A stretch of 64,000 nt of DNA. It comes from DATDAH01 sp963792205 (GTDB lineage Bacteria; Actinomycetota; Acidimicrobiia; Acidimicrobiales; DATDAH01). The position numbers and the translations under genes were made by a program. Location of the stretch: positions 1 to 64,000 of the forward strand of contig CAWBVI010000002.1 of the NCBI GenBank assembly GCA_963792205.1, written 5' to 3'. Positions 24,503 through 32,029 of this stretch are shown here, in pieces. Every line of letters starts with the position of its first letter. Position 1 is the first letter of the stretch. The notes beneath the pieces are model-generated. The model did no database searches, was not told the origin of the DNA, and saw only the letters and a program-made list of their open reading frames with translations.

Positions 24503-24999
24503 TCGCAACGCACGTCGTCAAGGACCCCGAGCACCTCACGATGACGATCACCGCGGAGCTGGACGCGACTGTCGATCACGCGTGGCAGCTCTGGGCCGAC
24601 CCGCGCCAGCTCGAACAGTGGTGGGGTCCGCCGGGCTACCCGGCGACATTCACGACGCACGCCCTGACGGCGGGCGCGCACGTCTCGTACTTCATGACGG
24701 GACCCGACGGCGAGCAGCATCACGGCTGGTGGAAGGTTCAGGCCGTCGACCCGCCGACGCGCCTCGAGCTGCAAGACGGTTTCGGCGACTCCGACGGCAG
24801 GCCCAACCCCGAGATGCCGACCGGCCTCATGGTCGTCACCCTCGCCGAGAACGAGGGCGGCACGCTCATGGCTATCGAGTCGAGCTTCGAGTCACTCGAG
24901 ACCATGGAGAAGTTGCTCGAGATGGGCCAGGAGGAAGGCATGCTCGAAGCGATCGGTCAGATCGAAGGCATCCTCGCCGCCCGCGCCCCCGCCTCCTGA
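24499..24999 (+). CDS. SRPBCC (AHSA1-like) protein
   Basis: A 166-residue START-like fold protein: LTMTITAELDATVDHAWQLW, PRQLEQWWGPPGYPATFTTH, and the C-terminal amphipathic helix with METMEKLLEMGQEEGM-type sequence. AHSA1-like proteins bind hydrophobic ligands in a deep pocket; in this two-gene arrangement they are a near-constant partner of the ArsR repressor. GGAGGA lies ahead of ATG 24499, which overlaps the ArsR stop. Confidence 0.9.
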   Translation: MIATHVVKDPEHLTMTITAELDATVDHAWQLWADPRQLEQWWGPPGYPATFTTHALTAGAHVSYFMTGPDGEQHHGWWKVQAVDPPTRLELQDGFGDSDGRPNPEMPTGLMVVTLAENEGGTLMAIESSFESLETMEKLLEMGQEEGMLEAIGQIEGILAARAPAS

Positions 25000-25153
25000 A
25001 GCGAAGCATCGAACCGGTCCCTCGGTCTGCGGTCTGGTTCGAACCACGACGGTGTTGAGTAGGTGCGATCGGGGCGCCGATGAGAAATGGCGCCGACAAT
25101 CGTCTGCGTACAGTCCGGTGAACACGTGGCGCGCATCAAGGGAGAGCACCGAG

Positions 25154-25723
25154 ATGAGACCACTTCGATACTCGATCAACGTCACGCTCGACGGCTGCTG
25201 CCATCACGAGGCAGGGCTCCCGCCGGACGGGGAGTCGATGCGCTACTGGACCGCTGAGATGGAACGAGCCGATGCCCTGCTGTTCGGCCGGGTGACCTAC
25301 GAGATGATGGAGTCGGCGTGGCGGCAGCCGGCCACGGGGACGTGGCCTGACTGGATGGATGAGTGGGAGATCCCGTTCGCCGAGACCATCGACCGGGCGA
25401 AGAAGTACGTCGTGACGAGCACGCTGAGCGGGGTCGATTGGAATGCCGAGCTGGTGCGAGGCGACTTGGGGCAAGCGGTTGAGCGGCTCAAGCAGGAGCC
25501 AGGCGAGGGCCTGTGGGTGGGTGGCGTGACGCTCCCCCTGGCGTTGGCAGATCTGGGACTGATCGACGAGTACGAGTTCCTTGTGCAGCCGGTCCTTGCC
25601 GGACAGGGGCCGACGTTGCTCGCCGGTCTGCGCGAGCGCATCCAGCTCGAGCTCGTGGATCGCCATGAGTTCCGGTCGGGGGCGGTCGCCCTGCGATACC
25701 GGCCCACGCGAGTTACGGCTTGA
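25154..25723 (+). CDS. dihydrofolate-reductase-like (RibD C-terminal) family protein
   Basis: A 189-residue protein with LRYSINVTLDGCCHHEAG at the start, LLFGRVTYEMMESAW (NADPH-binding turn) and a later GLWVGGVTLPLALADLGLID, as in the RibD_C/YyaP-YwjB group. These small reductases are related to the pyrimidine reductase of riboflavin synthesis, but most stand-alone members have no known substrate. ATG 25154 is used; the frame is open for 34 codons more but without family features. It is isolated before tRNA remnant C. Confidence 0.88.
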   Translation: MRPLRYSINVTLDGCCHHEAGLPPDGESMRYWTAEMERADALLFGRVTYEMMESAWRQPATGTWPDWMDEWEIPFAETIDRAKKYVVTSTLSGVDWNAELVRGDLGQAVERLKQEPGEGLWVGGVTLPLALADLGLIDEYEFLVQPVLAGQGPTLLAGLRERIQLELVDRHEFRSGAVALRYRPTRVTA

Positions 25724-25811
25724 CGTGATCTGTCCTGGCACGTCGGCCGCTGCCTCGCGACGGAACGACGGCTCTGGGCAAGCCCGGAAGGCCGCAGGGT
25801 GTCCCCGAATC

Positions 25812-25857
25812 CGCGGCTCATAACCCGAAGGTCGGAGGTTCAAATCCCCGCCACCAA
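25812..25857 (+). repeat. tRNA-Met-like 3' half (copy C), deleted T-arm
   Basis: CGGCTCATAACCCGAAGGTC corresponds to the CAT anticodon arm and variable loop of copy A. GGAGGTTCAAATCC opens the T-arm, but its 3' strand runs straight into CCGCCACCA, so five or six bases of T-stem/acceptor are deleted. CCA ends at 25857. Confidence 0.65.
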
Positions 25858-25865
25858 AGTTCTGA

Positions 25866-25892
25866 GAGGCCCCTCCCGAGCGGAGGGGCCTC
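25866..25892 (+). terminator. hairpin after tRNA remnant C
   Basis: A perfect 11-bp stem, GAGGCCCCTCC with GGAGGGGCCTC, and a five-base loop. It is equivalent to the hairpins after copies A, B and D, but with compensated base changes. Confidence 0.65.
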
Positions 25893-26081
25893 GTCGCGTC
25901 CGCCGTGTTCAAACGGGTGTCAAACGCACCACGTGGCACGGATGCTGGTTCACGGTCGAGTCGTCACACCGGCTGCGTGACGTCGCGGTACTAGGGCGAT
26001 GCCGCTTGCGCCATGCACGGCCAGGAGTTCTACCGGGTTGCCACCGCCACGCTGGGTACGGGCTGAGAGACCGATCGTGAA

Positions 26082-26127
26082 ACCCATGACCTGAAGGGCG
26101 GAGGGTCGAATCCTCCCTCCGCCACCA
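26082..26127 (+). repeat. tRNA-like 3' half (copy D)
   Basis: T-arm GGAGG, GTCGAAT, CCTCC, acceptor strand CTCCGCC, discriminator A and CCA at 26125-26127 are intact. The preceding AACCCATGACCTGAAG is a degraded anticodon arm with CAT. No 5' acceptor strand (GGCGGAG) lies within 70 bases. It stands only 270 bases after copy C. Confidence 0.6.
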
Positions 26128-26144
26128 ACTGAAGTACCTGGTCA

Positions 26145-26178
26145 GAGGGCCCTTCTCGAGATGTCGAGGAGGGCCTCT
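26145..26178 (+). terminator. hairpin after tRNA remnant D
   Basis: AGAGGGCCC and GGGCCTCT arms with an inner TCTCGA/TCGAG stem. It ends about 30 bases before the next start codon and is preceded, as in copies A and B, by a GGTCAGAG element. Confidence 0.55.
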
Positions 26179-26210
26179 CCCATGTCCCCGGCCTCGTATG
26201 CTCGCACCCC

Positions 26211-26768
26211 ATGCCTCACATCGACCTTGTCGCCGGCCTCCCGGGCATCATCGGCCCGATGGCCTTCCGCCCGGAGACGGCCAAGCCGCTGAACGAACTG
26301 GTGGAGGTGCTCCTCCGCGATGACCACCCCGATGTCGACCTGACCCGCGGCGAGCGCGAGCTGATCGCCGCCCACGTGTCGCGGTTGAACGACTGCCACT
26401 TCTGCCAGACCTCCCACGCCACCTTCGCCGCGCTGCAGCTCGATGAGGGCTGGGGAACCGTCGATGCCGTCATGGTCGATCTTGATGGTGCGCCGATCTC
26501 CGACAAGCTCCGTGCGCTCCTGCACATCGCGACGAAGGTCCAGCAGGGCGGCCTCAACGTGACGCCTGATGTCGTCGAGGCGGCCCGAGCCGAGGGCGCC
26601 ACGGACGTCGAGATCCACGACACGGTGCTCATCGCCGCAGCCTTCTGCATGTACAACCGCTACGTCGACGGCTTGGGGACCTGGGCACCGGCCGACCGCA
26701 GTGACTACGCCGAGGCCGGCCAGATGATCGTGGAGAACGGCTACCTCGCCAGCATCCCGAACGTCTGA
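26211..26768 (+). CDS. carboxymuconolactone decarboxylase family / AhpD-like peroxidase-related protein
   Basis: A 185-residue helical protein with the AhpD active-site pattern ERELIAAHVSRLNDCHFCQT plus SH: a CxxC disulfide and downstream His, near residues 61-68. The N-terminal part (PGIIGPMAFRPETAKPLNEL) matches the uncharacterised peroxidase-related subfamily. Such proteins reduce hydroperoxides using the Cys pair. The aldo/keto reductase starts 19 bases later and is probably in the same transcript. The gene is the first intact one right of the tRNA remnants. Confidence 0.88.
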   Translation: MPHIDLVAGLPGIIGPMAFRPETAKPLNELVEVLLRDDHPDVDLTRGERELIAAHVSRLNDCHFCQTSHATFAALQLDEGWGTVDAVMVDLDGAPISDKLRALLHIATKVQQGGLNVTPDVVEAARAEGATDVEIHDTVLIAAAFCMYNRYVDGLGTWAPADRSDYAEAGQMIVENGYLASIPNV

Positions 26769-26787
26769 CGAGCGGTCGTCTCGTCTC

Positions 26788-27816
26788 ATGTCGTACTCCG
26801 CCGATCCCGCTCGCTACGAGTCGATGAGCTACCGGCGATGTGGTCGGAGTGGCGTTCGCCTGCCTGCCATCTCGCTGGGGCTGTGGCACAACTTCGGCGA
26901 TGACCGACCATGGGAGACCCAGCGCCAGATCTGCCGACGGGCCTTCGATCTCGGCGTCACCCACTTCGATCTGGCCAACAACTACGGGCCGCCCTACGGA
27001 GCCGCCGAGTCGAACTTCGGGCGCATCCTGGCAACCGATTTCGCCGCCCACCGCGACGAGCTGCTCATTTCCACGAAGGCGGGTTACGACATGTGGCCGG
27101 GTCCCTACGGCGACCTCGGATCGCGCAAGTACCTGCTCGCATCACTCGATCAATCGCTCACGAGGATGGGTCTCGACTATGTCGACATCTTCTACTCCCA
27201 CCGCGTCGACCCCGACACACCGATGGAGGAAACGGCGGGCGCGCTCGCGTCGGCCGTCACGCAAGGCAAGGCCTTGTACGTCGGGATCTCCTCGTACTCC
27301 TCGAAACGCACCGTCCACATGGCGGCGCTCCTCGCCGAGCACAAGGTTCCGCTGCTCATCCACCAGCCGTCGTACTCCATGTTCAACCGTTGGACGGAGG
27401 ACGACCACCTGCTCGACACGCTCGACGAAGTCGGCGCCGGCTGCATCGCCTTCTCACCACTGGCCCAGGGCCTGCTCACCGACCGCTACCTGAACGGGAT
27501 CCCCTCCGACTCGCGCGCGGCAACGGGTGGCGCGCTGAGCGCCGACTCGATCACCGATCAGCGGCTCGCCCACGTCCGCGCCCTCAACGAGATCGCCGCT
27601 CGCCGTGGCCAGACCCTGGCCGAGCTGGCACTCGTGTGGGCGTTGCGCGACCAACGGATGACCTCGCTGGTGATCGGCGCCAGCAACGTGAGGCAACTCG
27701 AGGACAACGTCGCCGCGCTACGGAACCTGTCCTTGACGGCTGACGAGCTGGCCGAGATCGATCAACACGCCACCGACGCAGACATCAACCTGTGGAGGAG
27801 CTCCAGCGATCAGTGA
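26788..27816 (+). CDS. aldo/keto reductase (YghZ/Kv-beta-like)
   Basis: A 342-residue TIM-barrel NADPH-dependent reductase. The catalytic Tyr is in FDLANNYGPPYGAAE (after FDLGVTH), the Lys in LLISTKAGYDMWPGPYGD and the His in DIFYSHRVDPDTP; the latter two stretches are typical of the YghZ/L-glyceraldehyde-3-phosphate reductase group. The C-terminal VIGASNVRQLEDNVAAL binds the cofactor phosphate. It probably detoxifies aldehydes together with the peroxidase-like gene upstream. Confidence 0.93.
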   Translation: MSYSADPARYESMSYRRCGRSGVRLPAISLGLWHNFGDDRPWETQRQICRRAFDLGVTHFDLANNYGPPYGAAESNFGRILATDFAAHRDELLISTKAGYDMWPGPYGDLGSRKYLLASLDQSLTRMGLDYVDIFYSHRVDPDTPMEETAGALASAVTQGKALYVGISSYSSKRTVHMAALLAEHKVPLLIHQPSYSMFNRWTEDDHLLDTLDEVGAGCIAFSPLAQGLLTDRYLNGIPSDSRAATGGALSADSITDQRLAHVRALNEIAARRGQTLAELALVWALRDQRMTSLVIGASNVRQLEDNVAALRNLSLTADELAEIDQHATDADINLWRSSSDQ

Positions 27817-27827
27817 GGCCACAGTCC

Positions 27828-27855
27828 CGCCTTGACAATATTTATTGTCAAGGCG
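27828..27855. promoter_or_regulatory. 12-bp-arm inverted repeat at the ArsR promoter
   Basis: CGCCTTGACAAT and its exact complement flank four bases. The TTGACA at 27832 can serve as a -35 box, so bound repressor would block RNA polymerase. The regulator's GTG is at 27870, 14 bases beyond, leaving room for only a very short leader. Confidence 0.75.
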
Positions 27856-27869
27856 TTACCTTGGGGTCC

Positions 27870-28446
27870 GTGGACGATGTTCGAGTGCTCGCTGACGCTG
27901 CCGCCGTGGAAGTGGCGCTCGATCCGATTCGGGCCTCGATCCTCGACGCGTTGACCGAACCGGGGTCGGCGACCACGGTTGCGGCCGCGGTCGGGTCGAC
28001 CCGTCAGAAGGTGAACTATCACCTGAAGGCGTTGGAGGCCCATGGGCTGGTCGAGTTGGCCGAGGAACGCGTGTGGGGCGGAATCACCGAACGAGTGGTG
28101 CGTCGTTCCGCGCGCCATCTCGTGGTTGCTCCCGACGTGTTGCAGGGCACTGCGCTCGACCCGAACGAGGTCGCCGACCGTCTCTCGGCTGCGTATCTGA
28201 TCGCGGTGAACGCTCGGACGGTGTCCGAGGTCGGTGCGATCGCCCGCAACGCGGCGACAGGAACCCGTCTGCCGACCCTGACCGTGGACACGGTGATCGG
28301 GTTCGAGTCGCCAGAAGACCGGGCCGCCTTCGCGGCCGACCTGCAGTCCAGCGGTCGCGGCCCTGGTCGCCCGCTACCACCACGACGACGGGCGACCGCA
28401 CCGTCTGACCGTTTCGTCCTACCCCCGACCCGAGGAGCCCTCGTGA
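27870..28446 (+). CDS. ArsR-family (helix-turn-helix_5) regulator, frameshifted
   Basis: About 191 residues when corrected: VEVALDPIRASILDALTEPG, then TRQKVNYHLKALEAHGLVEL form the winged helix, followed by a regulator-specific domain with VIGFESPEDRAAFAADLQS. A single-base indel near 28350 moves the reading into the next gene's frame; the other frame continues VAALVARYHHDDGRPHRLTV and stops at TGA 28444-28446, overlapping the SRPBCC start. An apparent 368-residue fusion is therefore an artefact of the indel. No metal-binding Cys is visible. Confidence 0.75.
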
Positions 28447-28898
28447 CCAATCCCGACCAACCCGACCGTGTCGAACATCGGATGGAGCGCACCTATGAGG
28501 TGGCCGCGACACCGGAAGAGGTGTGGGACGCGATCGCAACGGCCGATGGGATCTCGGCCTGGATGGTGCCGACCCGACTCGACCCGCAGGTCGGCGGCGC
28601 CGTGTCGTTCGACGTCGGCTTCTGGTCGCACGGCATCGTCACCGACTACACACCCGGGAGGCGCTTCGCGTACGCGGAACCGTGGCCGACCACCGAGCAC
28701 GACCTGTCGTCGGTCACCCCGATCGCGACGGAGTTCCTCATCGAATCGGCGTCCGGCGGCAGTTGCGTGGTCCGCGTCGTCACGAGTGCGTACGGAAGCG
28801 GAGCGGACTGGGAGAACGAGTTCTTCGCCGAGATGATCGACGGCGTGATCCCGATGCTCGACAACCTCGCCACCTATCTCAACGACGCGAGGTCGTGA
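28443..28898 (+). CDS. SRPBCC domain protein
   Basis: A 151-residue START-like protein starting at GTG 28443: VEHRMERTYEVAATPEEVWD, ISAWMVPTRLDPQVGGAVSF, and a C-terminal helix MIDGVIPMLDNLATYLND. The GTGA overlap with the ArsR stop and the TGATG overlap with the next gene show a tightly coupled operon. This ArsR-SRPBCC pair is the second in the window; the pocket ligand is unknown. Confidence 0.85.
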   Translation: MTNPDQPDRVEHRMERTYEVAATPEEVWDAIATADGISAWMVPTRLDPQVGGAVSFDVGFWSHGIVTDYTPGRRFAYAEPWPTTEHDLSSVTPIATEFLIESASGGSCVVRVVTSAYGSGADWENEFFAEMIDGVIPMLDNLATYLNDARS

Positions 28899-29305
28899 TG
28901 GGAACACTGACGTCGTCTTCCACACAACCGAGCACTCGCCGTCTTGTTCGAAGCGGGGTGCTCGCCGGCGCGGCCGCGGCCGTCTGCACCACCGTCGTGG
29001 CCGCCATCGCGAGCGCTGCCGATGTCCCTCTCGAGATCGACGCCGAGGCCATTCCGATCTCCGCGTTCGCGTGGTGGACCATCGTCGGTGCCGCTCTGGG
29101 CGTCGTGTTGGCCCGACTCCTCCGCGAGCGCCGACGCTTCGTCGTCGTCACCACCGTCGCCACCGGCCTGTCGCTCATCCCCGCGATCGCAGCTCCCGAC
29201 GACACCGCCACCAAAGCCGTTCTCGTCGGGGCCCACCTCCTCGCGGCGGCCATCATCATCCCGACCCTCAGCCAGCAGCTCACTGCGGTCGAGGGAGACC
29301 GCTAG
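28898..29305 (+). CDS. DUF6069 family membrane protein
   Basis: A 135-residue integral membrane protein with four helices (LVRSGVLAGAAAAVCTTVVA, AFAWWTIVGAALGVVLARLL, FVVVTTVATGLSLIPAIA, AVLVGAHLLAAAIIIPTLS). The layout and the charged RERRR turn between helices two and three match DUF6069, often found behind ArsR or TetR regulators in actinobacteria. The function is unknown. Its last four bases overlap the end of the convergent sigma factor gene. Confidence 0.8.
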   Translation: MGTLTSSSTQPSTRRLVRSGVLAGAAAAVCTTVVAAIASAADVPLEIDAEAIPISAFAWWTIVGAALGVVLARLLRERRRFVVVTTVATGLSLIPAIAAPDDTATKAVLVGAHLLAAAIIIPTLSQQLTAVEGDR

Positions 29306-30597
29306 GACGGGACCGAGCAGCCGAACCGGGTGGCTCGGGCCACCAGAGCTCGTCGCTCGGCGGCGTTGTGGGTGAGGTCGATGGCCCGGCGGTAGGCATC
29401 CGCGGCGTCGTCGAGGTCGCCGTTCCGGGCGAGGAGCTCCGCCCGAGTGGCGTGCAGTGGCTGGTAGCGGTCGAGCCGGTCGTCCCCGTCGAGGGTGGCG
29501 AGGAGCGCGAGGCCGACCTGTGGGCCGTCGGCGAGGGCGACGGCGGCGGCCCGGTTGAGGGTGACGACCGGGGACGGGGCGAGCCGGTGGAGCTCGCCGT
29601 AGAGGGCCGCGATCTGGGGCCAGTCGGTGGCGTCCCACGATGGGGACTCGGCGTGGAGCGCGGCGACGGCGGCCTGCACCTGGAACGGACCGGGCGCACC
29701 GCGGCCAAGGGCGTGGTCGAGCACGGCGATGCCCTCGGCGATGGCGTCGCGGTCCCAGCGGGCGCGGTCCTGGTCCTCGAGGCTGATCGGTGTGCCGTCG
29801 GGGTCGGTGCGGGCGGGCCGACGGGCGTCGGTGAGCAGCAGGAGCGCGAGGAGGCCGTGAGCCTCGGCGGCGTCGGGGAGCAACTCGACGACGAGTCGGG
29901 CGAGGCGGATCGCCTCCTCGCAGAGATCGGCCCGCACCAGCTCGTCGCCGGTCGTGGCGACGTGGCCTTCGGTGTAGACGAGGTGCAGCACGTGCAGGAC
30001 GCCGCCGAGCCGCTCGGGCAGGTCGTCGTCGGCCGGCACCCGGTAGGGGATGGCGGCCGCCTTGACCTTGCGTTTGGCCCGCACCAGCCGCTGGTACATG
30101 GTCGTCTCGGTGGTGAGGAAGGCCCGGGCGATCTCGGGTACTTCGAGGCCGCCGACGGCTCGGAGGGTGAGCGCCACCCGGGCGTCGAGGGCGAGGGCGG
30201 GGTGACAGCAGGTGAAGAGCAGGCGGAGCCGGTCATCGGCGACGCCGCTGCGGTCGTGGCCGTGCTCATCGGCCGGTGAGGTGTCGTTGTCGTGACGCAC
30301 GAGTGCTTCGAGGTGCTCGAGAGCGGCCTGGTTGGCGGTGCGGGTGCGACCGCGGCGGAGGGCGTCGATCGCCCGCCTGCGGGCGACGGTCGTCAGCCAA
30401 CCGCCGGGCCTGGCGGGGACGCCGCTGGTCGGCCACTCCGCCGCGGCAGCGGCGAAGGCGTCGGCGACGGCTTCCTCGGCGAGGCCGACATCGCCGCCCA
30501 CCTGGCCGGCGAGCGTCGCGAGAAGCGAGGTCCACTCCTCGCGGTACGCCCGCTCGATGGCCAGGTGCGCCGCGGTGCCGGCCGCAGGGTCCGCCAA
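29302..30597 (-). CDS. ECF RNA polymerase sigma factor of the ECF42 type (SnoaL-less, TPR-like C-terminus)
   Basis: A 431-residue sigma factor. Region 2 (WTSLLATLAGQVGGDVGLAE, then AVADAFAAAAAEWP) and region 4 (LTLRAVGGLEVPEIARAFLT) occupy the first 190 residues. The other 240 form the long helical C-terminal domain (DUF6596/TPR-like) that defines ECF42, with the signature LLFTCCHPAL and GVLHVLHLVYTEGH. ECF42 factors lack an anti-sigma factor and are encoded beside DGPF (YCII) proteins, exactly as here: the partner starts upstream and its stop lies five bases from this ATG. Confidence 0.93.
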   Translation of the reverse strand: MADPAAGTAAHLAIERAYREEWTSLLATLAGQVGGDVGLAEEAVADAFAAAAAEWPTSGVPARPGGWLTTVARRRAIDALRRGRTRTANQAALEHLEALVRHDNDTSPADEHGHDRSGVADDRLRLLFTCCHPALALDARVALTLRAVGGLEVPEIARAFLTTETTMYQRLVRAKRKVKAAAIPYRVPADDDLPERLGGVLHVLHLVYTEGHVATTGDELVRADLCEEAIRLARLVVELLPDAAEAHGLLALLLLTDARRPARTDPDGTPISLEDQDRARWDRDAIAEGIAVLDHALGRGAPGPFQVQAAVAALHAESPSWDATDWPQIAALYGELHRLAPSPVVTLNRAAAVALADGPQVGLALLATLDGDDRLDRYQPLHATRAELLARNGDLDDAADAYRRAIDLTHNAAERRALVARATRFGCSVPS

Positions 30598-30602
30598 GCG
30601 GC

Positions 30603-30962
30603 TCAGGCGTCCTGCTCGTGGACGGACAGGGGTCGGACCTCGACGGAGCCGTAGGTCACGTTCGGCATGCGCTTGGCCCAGCCGAGGGCGGCGTCGAGGT
30701 CGGCGACGTCGATGATGATGTAGCTGAAGAACGACTCCTTGGTCTCGGCGAACGGGCCGTCGGTCACGAGCGCCTCGTCGTCCCGGATGCGGACGGTCGT
30801 GGCGGTCGCCTCGGTGTCGAGCCCGTGGGCCGCGACCAGCCCGCCGGACCCCTCGAGCTCACCCATGAGCTCACCCCACTTGGCCATCTCGGCGTCGAAC
30901 TCGGGGGTGCCTTCGGCCGGTCCGGCGTCCGGAGAATGGCGGAGCAGCAGCATGTACTTCAT
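30603..30962 (-). CDS. DGPF (YCII-related) domain protein, ECF42 partner
   Basis: A 119-residue protein beginning KYMLLLRHSPDAG and carrying the signature TDGPFAETKESFFSYIIIDV. The DGPF loop, with its Asp and the neighbouring His/Arg residues, is the presumed active or ligand site of YCII-like proteins. It is the first gene of the operon with the sigma factor. GAGGAGG lies upstream of ATG 30962. Its reaction is unknown. In the family the two genes are almost always adjacent, which suggests it supplies or senses the activating signal. Confidence 0.92.
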   Translation of the reverse strand: MKYMLLLRHSPDAGPAEGTPEFDAEMAKWGELMGELEGSGGLVAAHGLDTEATATTVRIRDDEALVTDGPFAETKESFFSYIIIDVADLDAALGWAKRMPNVTYGSVEVRPLSVHEQDA

Positions 30963-31194
30963 TTCGGGGCCTCCTCAGGGGCTGTGGTGTACGACCTCGT
31001 CGCCGTACGTCATGACGTCGTGCTGTCCCGCCCGATTCGACAGCCTCGACGAGAAATTCTCTCGGGATCGGCAGACGGCCACCATGTCACGACTCGAACC
31101 AGTCCAGAACCTCCTTGGGCGTTCCGAGCACCCTTCTCGCCCGAGACGGCTCGGGAGTCCGTGTCACGTGCCGAGGAGCTGGGGCGACCGCTGG

Positions 31195-31683
31195 TCAGGG
31201 CAGCCCCACCTGGGCGACGAGGTCGGACAGGTGCTGCAGCGAGTTGTCGAGGTGGTCCGGCTCGAACGGCGGGAACTGGAGGTACTCGCGCACCTGGGGC
31301 GGGACCGCTGACCAGTCGTACGTCAGCGTCACGGTCGTCCGCGACGGGCCGGTCGCCTCGAGGTCGTAGCGCCAGGTCCAGCCGCCGAAGCTGAGTTCCC
31401 CGGTCTCGGGTGACTCCGTCCCGGGCCGCCACGCGATGGCCCGCGGCTCGTCGAACACCTCGACCCGGTTGGCCATCTTGTAGTCCTTGTCCGGGTGGTT
31501 CTCGTGGTACATCGCCATCCGGAACACCTGGCCGGCGGCGGTGATGCGATCGCCGTCCCGAGACCCGCGCACCCAGCCGGTGCCGTCGATGGCGGCGTGG
31601 GCCGACGGGTCGGCCAGCACCGCGAACACCGCCTCGGGGGCGGCCTCGATCGTCGTGGACGCGGTGACGTGCTCGGTTTCCAT
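31195..31683 (-). CDS. SRPBCC family protein (polyketide cyclase/dehydrase-like)
   Basis: A 162-residue START-like protein: TASTTIEAAPEAVFAVLADP, HAAIDGTGWVRGSRDGDRIT, YKMANRVEVFDEPRAIAWRP and the C-terminal helix LDNSLQHLSDLVAQVGLP. The family binds lipids or polyketide-like molecules. It stands alone; the 232 bases separating it from the DGPF gene contain no gene or clear motif. ATG 31683 gives the normal N-terminus. Confidence 0.88.
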   Translation of the reverse strand: METEHVTASTTIEAAPEAVFAVLADPSAHAAIDGTGWVRGSRDGDRITAAGQVFRMAMYHENHPDKDYKMANRVEVFDEPRAIAWRPGTESPETGELSFGGWTWRYDLEATGPSRTTVTLTYDWSAVPPQVREYLQFPPFEPDHLDNSLQHLSDLVAQVGLP

Positions 31684-31757
31684 GCCAGTGAGACTGCTCG
31701 CCGGGCCCGAACTCATCGCCGCGATGCCGTCCCCTACTCGGCGCTCGTTAGCACCGC

Positions 31758-31916
31758 CTAGCGCCCGAGGGGCCGCGCAACGCGCGCGAGAACGCCGTTC
31801 CCGCGCCGGTTCCGGGTGCGGCGGGCCGCCCGCACGAGACGATGGTTGTCGGCATCGGCCCGCAGGCGGGCGTGGTGCTGCCGGACGAGGATGTCGCTGG
31901 CGTAGAAGTTGGTCAT
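31758..31916 (-). CDS. small conserved-looking basic protein
   Basis: A 52-residue, Arg-rich frame beginning MTNFYASDILVRQHHARLRA and ending LARVARPLGR. Short proteins of this make-up occur upstream of LuxR-type regulators in other actinobacteria as far as I recall, but no function is known. The longer in-frame start at 31976 would run into the regulator's promoter region. Divergent from the gene at 32030. Confidence 0.5.
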   Translation of the reverse strand: MTNFYASDILVRQHHARLRADADNHRLVRAARRTRNRRGNGVLARVARPLGR

Positions 31917-32029
31917 GGCTCCGACGATGCGCTCCGGCGGGCGTTCGCACATCCGTGCGGCCCACGGAACCACCACGGATCGACCACGGAACCGCCACGG
32001 AGCGGCCTCGGTGATGTGAAGATGGCCCG

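Noticed and set aside
27792..28898. An ArsR-SRPBCC fusion protein
   Set aside because: The join consists of shifted, Pro/Arg-rich residues, and the alternative frame carries the proper end of the ArsR protein with a stop overlapping the next start.
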